NCBI GenBank assembly: GCA_016870995.1
Contig: VFZU01000037.1
Span: forward strand, 1 to 46,322
Length of the DNA stretch: 46,322 bases
DNA from: Acidobacteriota bacterium
GTDB lineage: Bacteria > Acidobacteriota > Terriglobia > Bryobacterales > Bryobacteraceae
Direction: 5' to 3'
Positions 28,448 to 39,712 of the stretch are shown here, piece after piece. The notes under the pieces are model-generated. The model worked only from the letters and a program-made list of their open reading frames with translations. It was not told where the DNA came from and did no database searches. Position 1 is the first letter of the stretch; the number at the start of each line of letters is the position of its first letter. The translations under genes were made by a program, and so were the position numbers.

Positions 28448-29718
28448 GCCGCATTGCCATTTGTGGGTTGAGCCATCGTACGGCGCCTGTCGAAGTGCGC
28501 GAACGCCTCGCCTTGCCGGCCCCGACGATTCCCGCCGCTCTGACAGAACTGAACCACCAGCATGGGGTGAAAGAAAGTCTGATCCTTTCCACCTGCAACC
28601 GCGTGGAGCTGGCGCTCACGCTCGAAGACTCGGCCAACCTCAATGAGGCCTTGGCTGAGTTCATCCAGAAGCAAGGTGGCACGACGCTGGCAGCCGTCGA
28701 TCCGTACCTCTATAAGCTTGAAGGCCGCGATGCCGTGCGGCATCTCTTCCGTGTCGCCTCCAGCCTCGACTCGATGGTAGTCGGCGAGCCGCAAATCCTT
28801 GGGCAGCTCAAAGACGCCTACTCTCTCGCCAAGGAGATGGGCACCGTAAGCAGCCATCTCGAACAGCTTGTCACCAGAGCATTCCATGTCGCCAAAAGGG
28901 TGCGGTCGGAGACAGAGATCGGCGAAAGCGCCGTCAGCGTCAGCTATGCCGCCGTCGAACTAGCGCGAGACATCTTCGGCAATCTTGCAGGTAGCAAAGT
29001 GATGTTGATCGGAGCCGGCAAGATGAGCGAGCTTGCGGCGCGACACCTGCGCAACACCGGCGCCAAGCAGATCTACGTCACCAATCGAACTTATGACCGC
29101 GCAGTGGAACTTGCCAAGCTTTTCGATGGGTGGATTGTCGATTTCGCAAGCTTCCGCCAAACCCTGCCGAGTGTCGACATCATCATCACCTCAACCGGCG
29201 CCCGGGAACCCATCCTGACTCGCGAAGACATGCGTGTAGTGATGAAGGCACGGCGCAACAAGCCAGTCTTTATTGTGGACATCGCAGTACCGCGCAACGT
29301 GGAACCGGCCGTCAACGAGATCGACAACGTCTTTCTTTATGACATCGACGATTTGCAAAAGGTTGTCGAACGCAATCTGAAAGGCCGCGCCGAAGCCGCC
29401 GAACACGCCGCACGCATCATCGAAGAAGAGATCCAGTGGATCGAGAGCCGGATGCGCGAGCGCGAGGTTTCTCCCGCAATCGTTAGCCTGCATGGGCGGC
29501 TCGAAGAAATTCGTGCGACCGAGTTTGAGCGCCACCGCGGGAAACTAGGCACGATCAATGGCGCGCAGGAAGAAGCCATTGAAGCCCTCACCCGAGGCAT
29601 CATCAACAAGATTGCCCATGGCGCGATCGCGGAACTTCGCCGGCAAGGGGCGCAAGGCGATCCGTCGCTCGCCATCGAGACGATCCGGCGGATTTTCCGC
29701 CTGGAGAACAATTCATGA
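28444..29718 (+). CDS. hemA: Glutamyl-tRNA reductase
   Basis: 424-aa HemA, which reduces glutamyl-tRNA to glutamate-1-semialdehyde, the first committed step of C5 haem synthesis. The N-terminal domain has G-L-S-H-R-T-A-P-V-E-V-R-E and the catalytic-cysteine motif S-T-C-N-R-V-E. The middle has S-M-V-V-G-E-P-Q-I-L-G-Q-L-K. The NADPH-binding domain has I-G-A-G-K-M-S-E, and the C-terminal helical dimerisation region is present. ATG 28444 overlaps the hemX stop, and the hemA stop overlaps the hemC start; both are four-base ATGA junctions. Confidence 0.97.
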   Translation: MSRIAICGLSHRTAPVEVRERLALPAPTIPAALTELNHQHGVKESLILSTCNRVELALTLEDSANLNEALAEFIQKQGGTTLAAVDPYLYKLEGRDAVRHLFRVASSLDSMVVGEPQILGQLKDAYSLAKEMGTVSSHLEQLVTRAFHVAKRVRSETEIGESAVSVSYAAVELARDIFGNLAGSKVMLIGAGKMSELAARHLRNTGAKQIYVTNRTYDRAVELAKLFDGWIVDFASFRQTLPSVDIIITSTGAREPILTREDMRVVMKARRNKPVFIVDIAVPRNVEPAVNEIDNVFLYDIDDLQKVVERNLKGRAEAAEHAARIIEEEIQWIESRMREREVSPAIVSLHGRLEEIRATEFERHRGKLGTINGAQEEAIEALTRGIINKIAHGAIAELRRQGAQGDPSLAIETIRRIFRLENNS

Positions 29719-30596
29719 TCACCATCGGATCCCGCGGGTCGATGCTTGCCCTGTGGCAGGCCAATCACATTCAGGCGCTGCTGCGCGAACGTGGCTTGGA
29801 CTCGCGCATTGAAGTCATCCACACCACCGGCGACAAAATTACAGACGTTCCTCTCGCCAAACTCGGCGCCCAGACTTCAACCAAAGGCCTCTTCACCAAA
29901 GAGTTGGAAGATGCTCTGCTCGATGGCCGCATCGACATCGCCGTACACAGCCTTAAGGACATGCCCACCGAACTGCCCAACGGGCTGGAACTGGTAGCTG
30001 TCCCCGAGCGAGAAGACCCTTACGACGCCATGATTGGCAGCACGCTCGAAGACCTTCCCATTGGCGCCAGAGTCGGCACCAGTGCCCTGCGACGCCAAGC
30101 GCAGCTGAAGGCACTCCGCCCAGATCTCGACATCCAATCTATTCGTGGAAATCTTGATACGCGGCTGCGAAAGCTGGACGAAGGCCAATTTCAAGCAATC
30201 CTCCTTGCCTGCGCGGGATTGCGCCGACTGGGGTGGGCCGGGCGCATCGCGCAGAGGTTTGAAGAGAGTTTGATTTGCCCTGCTGTCGGTCAGGGTGCTC
30301 TCGCGATCGAAGCCCGTCAGGGAGACTACGCATTGAGCATTCTCACTCATGAGCCCACACGGTTGGCTGTTACCGCCGAGCGTACTTGCCTGCGCGAATT
30401 TGGTGGCGGCTGCCAGATTCCCATGGGTGCATTCGCGACAGTGAACGGTACAAACATCAAACTGCAATCGGTCGTCGCATCGGCGGATGGAGAGCGCATC
30501 ATTCGCTTCGCCGCCATGGGCACGGACCCTGTTGCCCTAGGCAAGGCTGTCGCGGACGGTCTGAAGGCGCAAGGTGCCCGCGAGGTGTTGGGTTGA
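29715..30596 (+). CDS. hemC: Hydroxymethylbilane synthase (porphobilinogen deaminase)
   Basis: 293-aa HemC, polymerising four porphobilinogen units into hydroxymethylbilane. Motifs: I-G-S-R-G-S-M-L-A-L-W-Q at the N-terminus, V-H-S-L-K-D-M-P-T containing the catalytic aspartate, G-T-S-A-L-R-R-x-A-Q-L, and G-G-C-Q-I-P-M-G, where C233 should carry the dipyrromethane cofactor. Length is normal. The start codon overlaps the hemA stop, and the stop codon overlaps the TTG start of the next gene. Confidence 0.97.
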   Translation: MITIGSRGSMLALWQANHIQALLRERGLDSRIEVIHTTGDKITDVPLAKLGAQTSTKGLFTKELEDALLDGRIDIAVHSLKDMPTELPNGLELVAVPEREDPYDAMIGSTLEDLPIGARVGTSALRRQAQLKALRPDLDIQSIRGNLDTRLRKLDEGQFQAILLACAGLRRLGWAGRIAQRFEESLICPAVGQGALAIEARQGDYALSILTHEPTRLAVTAERTCLREFGGGCQIPMGAFATVNGTNIKLQSVVASADGERIIRFAAMGTDPVALGKAVADGLKAQGAREVLG

Positions 30597-32047
30597 AGGT
30601 TTATCTGGTGGGCAGCGGCCCGGGCGACCCCGAGCTTCTCACCGTGAAGGCAAAGCGCCTTCTGGAGACCGCAGACATCGTTCTCTACGATCACCTGGCA
30701 AGCCCAGACGCACTCAGGCTTGCCGAGAAGGCCGAAAAGATCTATGTAGGCAAGCGACGTGACGAACATAGCTTTCCGCAAGAAGAGATCGGCGAAATGT
30801 TGATCGCCCAATGGCAGACCCATAAGCGAGTGGTTCGGCTTAAAGGCGGTGATCCTTATGTGTTTGGACGTGGCGGTGAAGAGTGTGAAGCTATGGCTCG
30901 TGCGGGGGTTCCCTTTGAAGTAGTCCCCGGAATTTCCTCCGCTGTCGGTGCCGCCGCTTATGCCGGAATCCCTTTGACTCATCGCGATTATTCGAGCTGC
31001 GTGGCATTCGTCACGGGACATGAACCAGAAGCCATCGACTGGAGCAAAGTAGCTCATGTGGACACGATTGCCATCTTCATGGGAGCCTTTCAATTCCCCG
31101 AATTGGCAAAGGCCCTCATCGCCGCAGGGCGGTCGGCCGATACGCCCGCTGCAGCGGTGACCTGGGCAACACGGCCAGAGCAGTCCACCGTCGTCGGCAC
31201 GATCTCCAGCCTGGCCGAAGCGAAGATTGAACCTCCGGCAATGATCTACATCGGGGGCGTCGCGCAATTGACGCGCGAGCTGAACTGGCATGAACAATTG
31301 CCACTGCATGGGTTGCGCATTGCAATCACTCGAGCCCGTCATTCAGCGCTTGAGCTGGCTGGCCAGCTCACCGCTCTCGGGGCACAGGTCCTTGAATATT
31401 CCACGATTGAGATCGCCCCACCTTCCAGCTACGCTGCGCTCGATGAAGCCATTGCGAAGCTGGAAACTTACGACTGGTTGATCTTTACCAGCGTCAACGC
31501 CGTCGAAGCTTTTGCCGCCAGACTTCGACAATCCAGCCGCGACCTTCGAAATCTGCGCGCACGGCTTTGTACCGTTGGCCCAGCAACACGGAGGGCGCTT
31601 GAGCAGATGCACCTGAAGGTTGATGTGGTTCCGGCAGAGTACGTCGCTGAAAGCCTTGTGAAAGCTTTGGAGAGCTTCCCCATGCAAGGCAAGCGCGTAC
31701 TCATCCCAAGAGCTGCCGTGGCTCGCGATACGGTTCCATCTGCGTTGCGGGAGCTGGGAGCGGAAGTCGAAATCGCTGAGGCTTACCGAACGATTGTTCC
31801 CGCAAGTGGACCCGCACCCGAAGCAGACTGGGTGACATTTACGAGCTCTTCGACCGTAAAGAACTTCATTGCCCTCAACGAGCCCAACACGATCAGCCGC
31901 TACAAGACTGCCTCCATTGGCCCCATCACCAGCGAAACCCTTCGCTTGCATGGCATTGAGCCAACAGTAGAGGCGAACCCACATACAACACAAGGTTTAA
32001 TTGATGCCATCCTCAAACATCACTGTCCGCAAGGCACAGCTCGCTGA
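30593..32047 (+). CDS. cobA-hemD: Fused uroporphyrinogen-III methyltransferase / uroporphyrinogen-III synthase
   Basis: 484-aa fusion. The N-terminal SUMT/CobA half (about 1-240) has V-Y-L-V-G-S-G-P-G-D-P-E-L-L-T, V-x-L-K-G-G-D-P-Y-V-F-G-R-G-G-E-E, V-V-P-G-I-S-S and G-I-P-L-T-H-R, and methylates uroporphyrinogen III to precorrin-2. The C-terminal half (about 250-484) resembles HemD (R-I-A-I-T-R-A-R, W-L-I-F-T-S-V-N-A-V, V-T-F-T-S-S-S-T-V). One protein thus both closes hydroxymethylbilane to uroporphyrinogen III and directs it to siroheme/cobalamin. I start at TTG 30593, overlapping the hemC stop; the longer in-frame sequence upstream lies wholly inside hemC. No separate precorrin-2 dehydrogenase/ferrochelatase is seen in the window. 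Confidence 0.93.
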   Translation: MKVYLVGSGPGDPELLTVKAKRLLETADIVLYDHLASPDALRLAEKAEKIYVGKRRDEHSFPQEEIGEMLIAQWQTHKRVVRLKGGDPYVFGRGGEECEAMARAGVPFEVVPGISSAVGAAAYAGIPLTHRDYSSCVAFVTGHEPEAIDWSKVAHVDTIAIFMGAFQFPELAKALIAAGRSADTPAAAVTWATRPEQSTVVGTISSLAEAKIEPPAMIYIGGVAQLTRELNWHEQLPLHGLRIAITRARHSALELAGQLTALGAQVLEYSTIEIAPPSSYAALDEAIAKLETYDWLIFTSVNAVEAFAARLRQSSRDLRNLRARLCTVGPATRRALEQMHLKVDVVPAEYVAESLVKALESFPMQGKRVLIPRAAVARDTVPSALRELGAEVEIAEAYRTIVPASGPAPEADWVTFTSSSTVKNFIALNEPNTISRYKTASIGPITSETLRLHGIEPTVEANPHTTQGLIDAILKHHCPQGTAR

Positions 32048-32489
32048 CGCTCCCGCATTTGTCCAGTTCAATCTGGCCATGGCGTGGGAAACCGAACAGC
32101 TGAAACTCGATGCGGCTAAACTGCTTGAAGGCGTCCAAGGACTCTTTCAAAAACCGCAATATGGCTTTTATGTAGTTGCAGAAGTGGACCAGCGAATCGC
32201 TGGCGGCCTGATGATCACTTACGAATGGAGCGATTGGCGCAATAAAGTATTCTGGTGGATTCAAAGCGTATATGTGAATCCCGAATTCCGCGGTCAAGGC
32301 GTTTATCGAAGCCTATACGAAGGCGTATGGCGTATGGCTCAAGAATCTGATTGCTGTGGTTTCCGGCTCTATGTGGAATCCACCAACGAAGCCGCTCAGG
32401 CGGTTTACAAAAAGCTGGGTATGGCCGAGAGCCACTACCTGATGTTTGAAGACGCTCCGTTAGACTGTTTGAACGAGAACCCAACTTGA
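32004..32489 (+). CDS. GNAT-family N-acetyltransferase
   Basis: 161-aa GCN5-related N-acetyltransferase. The acetyl-CoA-binding motif appears as V-Y-V-N-P-E-F-R-G-Q-G-V-Y-R-S-L-Y, with the R-G-Q-G-x-[YF] loop. The C-terminal motif B is N-E-A-A-Q-A-V-Y-K-K-L-G-M. The substrate is not predictable. ATG 32004 lies inside the 3' end of cobA-hemD, overlapping it by 44 bases, and the stop overlaps the TTG start of the glycosyltransferase gene. It is therefore coupled to the tetrapyrrole operon, although its role there is unclear. Confidence 0.9.
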   Translation: MPSSNITVRKAQLADAPAFVQFNLAMAWETEQLKLDAAKLLEGVQGLFQKPQYGFYVVAEVDQRIAGGLMITYEWSDWRNKVFWWIQSVYVNPEFRGQGVYRSLYEGVWRMAQESDCCGFRLYVESTNEAAQAVYKKLGMAESHYLMFEDAPLDCLNENPT

Positions 32490-33223
32490 AATCCTGCGCA
32501 ATCGTGATTCCCTGTTACAACGAAGCGGCCCGGCTCAAGCCGGAAGTTTTTATCGACTTCGCTCGGCAGAATCCATCGCTGCACTTTATCTTCGTCAACG
32601 ATGGAAGCCGCGATGCGACTAGCACCGTGCTCAAACAGCTGGCTGATCAAATTCCAACCCAGTCAACCGTCATCGATAACACGATAAATCAGGGAAAGGC
32701 CGGGGTGGTTCGACAGGGAGTGCTCCACGTGATCGACAAGATGGAGCAGGAAATTGTCGGATTTTGGGACGCAGATCTGGCTACGCCACTTCCTTCGGTG
32801 CTGGCGATGATTGAAGTACTCGAAGGGAACAGCGAACTCTGGATGACTTTCGGTGCTAGAGTTCAGCTACTGGGCCGATACATTGAGCGCAAGCCACATC
32901 GCCACTACCTGGGCCGAGTCTTCGCCACCTGCGTCTCGGTCATGTTACGCCTGCCGATTTACGACACGCAATGTGGAGCAAAACTGTTTCGCCGAAATCC
33001 CAGCCTGCGCAAATTGTTCGCGCAACCGTTTGTGTCACGTTGGATTTTCGATGTCGAAATCATCGCGAGGTTCATGAAGCTACCAGCGAGTGAACGCCCG
33101 GCCGCGGCAGCAGCGATCTATGAATACCCGCTGCCGGTTTGGAAGGACGTTGATGGGTCGAAAGTGAAGCCCTTTGATTTCTTCAAGGCGCTGCGAGACC
33201 TGTACCTGATCTGGAGACAATAA
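32486..33223 (+). CDS. Family 2 glycosyltransferase (dolichyl-phosphate sugar synthase-like)
   Basis: 245-aa GT-A glycosyltransferase of family 2. It opens with A-I-V-I-P-C-Y-N-E-A-A-R, followed by F-V-N-D-G-S-R-D for nucleotide sugar, N-Q-G-K-A-G-V-V-R-Q-G, and the metal-binding D-A-D-L-A-T-P. A later D-T-Q-C-G-A-K-L-F segment resembles DPG/DPM synthase relatives that transfer sugar to polyprenyl phosphate. There is no C-terminal membrane domain, so it is probably a peripheral enzyme. It starts at TTG 32486, overlapping the GNAT stop. Confidence 0.9.
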   Translation: MKSCAIVIPCYNEAARLKPEVFIDFARQNPSLHFIFVNDGSRDATSTVLKQLADQIPTQSTVIDNTINQGKAGVVRQGVLHVIDKMEQEIVGFWDADLATPLPSVLAMIEVLEGNSELWMTFGARVQLLGRYIERKPHRHYLGRVFATCVSVMLRLPIYDTQCGAKLFRRNPSLRKLFAQPFVSRWIFDVEIIARFMKLPASERPAAAAAIYEYPLPVWKDVDGSKVKPFDFFKALRDLYLIWRQ

Positions 33224-33226
33224 CCA

Positions 33227-34525
33227 ATGCTGCGGCGCACCTGCCTTCGGCTGGCCACCCTGGCGTCTCTGCCATCTTCGCTGAGCGCGCGAAGCCAAGC
33301 CACATTTCAGATTCAGAGTGACTGGACGATTCAGGTTTCGGAGCGCGGCAACACCGCAAGTGTATTGGCGATCGAACCACCAGTCATCGAAACGGTCTCG
33401 ATGGAAGCTTACTCTTCCATCCCTGTTTTTAATCCGAAGGCTGGAGGATGGATTCGTGGAGCTCAGTTGAAGGGAGTTAAAGCCCAGGAGACGACCAGCC
33501 CGCATTTGCTCGATCCAGGCAGCTTCAAGTTAACCACCGGCCAGGCAGATCTGGTTCGTCGCATCGACTATGAAGTGGATCTTGCCTGGGGTACTTTTGG
33601 CCGGCTTGAGGGTGGCTCGATTCGAGTAGACCAGACAGTCTACGCAAACTATCGATTCACCCTGCCTCGAATCGACGCGGTCGTCAAAGACCGCGCGGGA
33701 AAGATCATCCTCAAGCAGGGGACACCTCGCGCTGCGGCGCCGACCCCACCTGCCCTAAGCCCGGGAGAAGTTCACCTCGGCAACGTTTACTTGCCTGGCC
33801 CGCTAACGCGTTTGACGCAGAAACACTTGTTTCCCTTGCTCGAAGACAGCTACCCGGAAGCGAAACAGAAGCGGCATCCAGTCATTCATCGCCTGATGAA
33901 GCAATTGAATTCGGGAAAAGTGATTCGAATTCTTGCCTGGGGAGATAGCGTGACTGATGGCGCATACCTCGCCAACAAATCGGCTGAACGCTGGCAGGAA
34001 CAATTTGTTGCAAGGCTGCAAGCGCGTTTCCCCAAGGCGAGAATCGAACTGCTCACCGAAGCTTGGGGCGGCCGCAACACCGGCAGCTACCTTGCTGAGC
34101 CGCCGGGCAGTCCACACAATTATCAGGAAAAAGTCCTCGCGACAAAGCCAGACCTGATCATTTCCGAATTCGTCAATGACGCCAGTATGAAGCCAGACGT
34201 GGTCGAGCTTCGATATACAAAACTACAGAAGGATTTTGAAGCGATCGGCGCAGAGTGGATCATCCTCACACCCCACTACGTACGGCCGGATTGGATGAAC
34301 CTCACCCGCGAAAACAATATTGACGAAGATCCACGTCCCTACGTCAAAGCTTTACGCCAGTTCTGCGCGAACCACGGCGTGCCACTCGCCGACGCTTCGC
34401 TCCGCTACGGGAGACTGTGGCGCCAGGGTATTCCCTACAACACGCTCATGCTGAATGCGATCAATCATCCGAGTGCGAAGGGAATGTCGATCTTCGCCGA
34501 TGCGCTCATGGCGCTGTTTCGCTAG
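33227..34525 (+). CDS. Secreted SGNH/GDSL-type hydrolase
   Basis: 432-aa exported protein with an N-terminal signal (Arg-rich start, hydrophobic stretch, A-R-S near residue 22). A beta-rich N-terminal region of about 200 residues follows. The SGNH hydrolase domain starts at W-G-D-S-V-T-D-G (block I serine 241), with a G-G-R-N-T block, E-F-V-N-D, and C-terminal I-N-H-P-S containing the catalytic histidine. The usual D-x-x-H is here N-H-P-S with the acidic partner unclear. Such enzymes deacetylate or hydrolyse esters on polysaccharides. It begins 3 bases after the glycosyltransferase and may share its transcript; a glycan-related role is inferred. Confidence 0.85.
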   Translation: MLRRTCLRLATLASLPSSLSARSQATFQIQSDWTIQVSERGNTASVLAIEPPVIETVSMEAYSSIPVFNPKAGGWIRGAQLKGVKAQETTSPHLLDPGSFKLTTGQADLVRRIDYEVDLAWGTFGRLEGGSIRVDQTVYANYRFTLPRIDAVVKDRAGKIILKQGTPRAAAPTPPALSPGEVHLGNVYLPGPLTRLTQKHLFPLLEDSYPEAKQKRHPVIHRLMKQLNSGKVIRILAWGDSVTDGAYLANKSAERWQEQFVARLQARFPKARIELLTEAWGGRNTGSYLAEPPGSPHNYQEKVLATKPDLIISEFVNDASMKPDVVELRYTKLQKDFEAIGAEWIILTPHYVRPDWMNLTRENNIDEDPRPYVKALRQFCANHGVPLADASLRYGRLWRQGIPYNTLMLNAINHPSAKGMSIFADALMALFR

Positions 34526-34528
34526 CCC

Positions 34529-36356
34529 TTACCAGATGAATTCTTTGGCCTTTTCCCGACGCTCATAGCCATCAAGAACGTGAACCACGCGGAGCTTTTT
34601 CAATCGCGCGGGAGACAACTGACCAATTGGGATGTAGAGAATCTGCCGCCGTAGCTGGCTTGCAATCGAACGGAAAATGGATCGGGGAGGCTTGGGTGCA
34701 ACGTACACAACGTAACGTTCCGTCGCATAATCGAGCCCAGCCATCAAGAGCCTTTCCGCCTTGGTCTCGGCGAAGTCATAATCGGCGTCGTTCCACACAT
34801 CCCAGAGCCTTCTCGAGGGCAACGTCATCAGAAATCCGCCATACTCGGCCCGCCCAATTCCAGGACCCACAAGATGATCGAAGGGCTCTGTGGAATAGAA
34901 GGCCATGTCGGATTCGTTTTGATGTTCCCCGAGCCATGTTGTGAGATACCGGTAACGGTCATCCCGGTCTTCGTCAAACACGACAACAACGCTTGAGACA
35001 TCACCGGCGGCCCGCTCCAGCCTCTTCACATAGAGCTTGCCCTCATGCCAATTGCGCAACGTCTCGCGCAAGTCGATCCCATCGAGAAGTGAAGTCTGAA
35101 ACGGTTCGGTTCGAGTACGTTCTTCGGTCAGAATCGACTTGGCTTTTTTATTAAGAAATCGACCGAAGTCTTCAATGACAATATCTTCAGGCGGATACGA
35201 ACAAATCGAATTGCCATTCAACTCGCGAGCCCATTCTCCGGGCTTGCCTTCCTTTGGGTGCCCCTTCAGCGTCCGAGGCTTCATGCGCTGCTTCGGCCTG
35301 GGCAGCCTGCGGCGCAACTTTAATTTTCTCGTGCGAAAGAACACCTCATCGCCGGACAATCGCAAAGTCTCAGGCTGAGAGGATTCGCTTTGAAAGTCAT
35401 ACCGGCTGCCCGCTTGCCAGACTTCCCAGGCGTAGTTGTCATCTACGAGAGACCGGGCCGCAACCGTTAACTCATACAGAGTCGAGATCAGATAGCCAGA
35501 AACGTGCGCCAGATTCCGCGTGAACTTTGCCATCAGCTTACGCTGGTATGGCATGAGCTTGTCACCGGTGGTCTTTTCGTAGTCCACCTCGGCCCGCCGC
35601 AGTGTGTCGTATTGCGCAGCCGGCCGATCCACCAGCCTGACATCGGACATTTGCTTCCGCCAATATTCGTAGCGCTGTTGGAGCGCCGCGTACTCGGTCA
35701 AGACTTCGCCAAGAGACTCAGGATGCACGTTGACAAGGTCGACAAACTCAAGGGCCTCTCGTGCGCGCGGCGGCTCCTGCGGTACTTCCATTGCGTCCAG
35801 CAATGGGTCAAGCAGATTTAGCGAAACCACCACGAATACGTCTTCCAGGGGGTCTGCTCCCTGCAGCTTCCAGGCAAGGCCCGACGCGAAGTCACTCACC
35901 TCATCGTTGCGCTGCTGGGGAAACAGCCGATAGCTTTCGATGTATTTTTCAAAGCCAATACGCTGGATCGAATACGTATCCGGATAATCATCCGGGATGT
36001 GCGGGCGCTCGCCCACGGCCGGGTCAATCAGAATTACCTCTGCCCCGATCTCATGAGCCGTGCGATAAGCCTCAACAAAAGCATCACAGGGCTCAAGGAT
36101 GTAATAGATCGCGGCTCCGTCATCCTCACGCTCGCCAAGTCGGTCCGGGTACATCAACGCGCTAATTTCAGGGAATCTGCAAGCGGCCTCGAACATGCGC
36201 GTACCGAAGAAGGCTGGCAGCTCTAGCGCGACAATGCGCGGCCGCACTCGCAGCAAGGCGCGGCGTACCTCCATGGCAAATTCCATGCGACCGGGAGCGA
36301 CCGGGAAATAGCGAAATCTTCCCCGGCGCAAGCTGCTGAAGTCTTTGAGAAACTCC

Positions 36357-36373
<17 letters not shown>
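34529..36373 (-). CDS. Uncharacterised 614-aa protein with TraB/TIKI-like N-terminus, partner of a MoxR ATPase
   Basis: I do not recognise a named family. Residues 40-125 resemble the TraB/PrgY/TIKI superfamily: R-I-V-A-L-E-L-P with E51, then A-H-E-I-G-A-E-V-I-L-I-D-P-A-V-G-E-R (106-123) with D117. A helical region (about 200-310) follows, then a very basic linker (347-370, rich in Arg/Lys/Pro) and a C-terminal half containing G-N-S-I-C-S-Y-P-P-E-D and V-V-V-V-F-D-E-D-R-D-D. There is no signal peptide or membrane segment, so it is probably cytoplasmic. The start at ATG 36373 has GGAAG 9 bases upstream and overlaps the ATPase gene by 17 bases, which implies tight co-expression. A function in conflict or protein quality control is a hypothesis only. 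Its 3' end is 3 bases from the convergent hydrolase. Confidence 0.75.
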
Positions 36374-38597
<2,224 letters not shown>

Positions 38598-38610
38598 CTT
38601 CCCAAGCATT

Positions 38611-39579
38611 ATGCTTGCTGTAAAAATCAGCTCCGGCGCGGCTTCGATGATCAAAACCTCGAAGCCGCGTCCGCGAGCGGGTCATGCACTTCTCCGCCTA
38701 CGGCTGGCCGGCATTTGCAATACCGACATTGAGTTGCTTCGAGGCTACTACGGCTTCTCGGGCATTCCCGGCCATGAGTTTGTGGCAGATGTAGTCGACT
38801 CTGCCAATCCCAAGTGGATCGGCAAGCGGGTCGCCGGAGAGATCAATCTGGCTTGTGGCAAGTGCGAATACTGTCTACAGGGGCTTGGCAGACACTGTCC
38901 CAATAGAACTGTCCTAGGCATCGTCAAACACCCTGGGGCATTTGCTGAATACCTCACTCTTCCCGAAGAAAATCTTCGCGTTGTTCCCAAAGATATTCCC
39001 GATGAGCATGCAGTTTTCACAGAACCCATCGCTGCTGCCTGCGAGATCCTCGAGCAAGTCCGCTTCGCCCCAGACACCACTGTCGCAGTGCTCGGCGATG
39101 GCAAGCTGGGGCTACTGATCGCACAGGTTCTGCGAATCAAAGGGCTCGCAGTTCATCTCTACGGCCGCAATCCGGGCAAGCTCTCAATCGTCGAGCCTCT
39201 AGGGATCAAAACGCGTCTGCTTTCTCGGCACGAACCGAAACTCCCAAAAGCCGCATATACCTGCGTGATCGATGCCACGGGCTCTGCGATCGGGTTCGAG
39301 CATGCGCTCGACCTCGTCAAACCGAGAGGCACAATCGTCATGAAATCCACAGTGGCCGAACCGATTCACATCGACGCAGCTCGTTGCATCGTAAACGAGA
39401 TTTCGCTGATCGGCTCTCGCTGCGGTCGTTTCGAGCCTTCACTCCGGTTGCTGAAATCCAGAAAACTCATCCTTGACCCGCTGATTTCGGGCCGCTTCCC
39501 GCTGCGCGAGGCGACCTCTGCACTCGAGCAGGCCCAACAGCCCGGTGTTCTAAAAGTGCTGTTGGACCCAAGTCTCTAA
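38611..39579 (+). CDS. Zinc-dependent medium-chain dehydrogenase (MDR family)
   Basis: 322-aa alcohol/polyol dehydrogenase-like enzyme. The catalytic zinc residues appear in G-I-C-N-T-D and G-H-E-F. The structural zinc site is C-G-K-C-x2-C-x7-C. The Rossmann segment is V-A-V-L-G-D-G-K-L-G-L-L, an intact dinucleotide fold. It is somewhat short for the family (usually about 340-360 aa) because the C-terminal part is compact. The substrate is unknown. Its ATG lies within a small inverted repeat (38603-38617), 13 bases after argG, so the two may be co-transcribed. Confidence 0.9.
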   Translation: MLAVKISSGAASMIKTSKPRPRAGHALLRLRLAGICNTDIELLRGYYGFSGIPGHEFVADVVDSANPKWIGKRVAGEINLACGKCEYCLQGLGRHCPNRTVLGIVKHPGAFAEYLTLPEENLRVVPKDIPDEHAVFTEPIAAACEILEQVRFAPDTTVAVLGDGKLGLLIAQVLRIKGLAVHLYGRNPGKLSIVEPLGIKTRLLSRHEPKLPKAAYTCVIDATGSAIGFEHALDLVKPRGTIVMKSTVAEPIHIDAARCIVNEISLIGSRCGRFEPSLRLLKSRKLILDPLISGRFPLREATSALEQAQQPGVLKVLLDPSL

Positions 39580-39712
39580 GGCTAAACATCGAGCGAATCT
39601 CTAAGCTCTACACCTTCCCGAAACCAAGGAATGCACTTACGAACAATGGGCCGTTGGTCCTATTGGCGCGTTCGCAACGGAACCGTAGGATTAAAACGAT
39701 ACGGATCCTGCC

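Noticed and set aside
38603-38617. Small inverted repeat CAAGCAT-T-ATGCTTG after argG, considered as a terminator
   Set aside because: The loop is a single base, there is no T-run, and it overlaps the start codon of the dehydrogenase gene.
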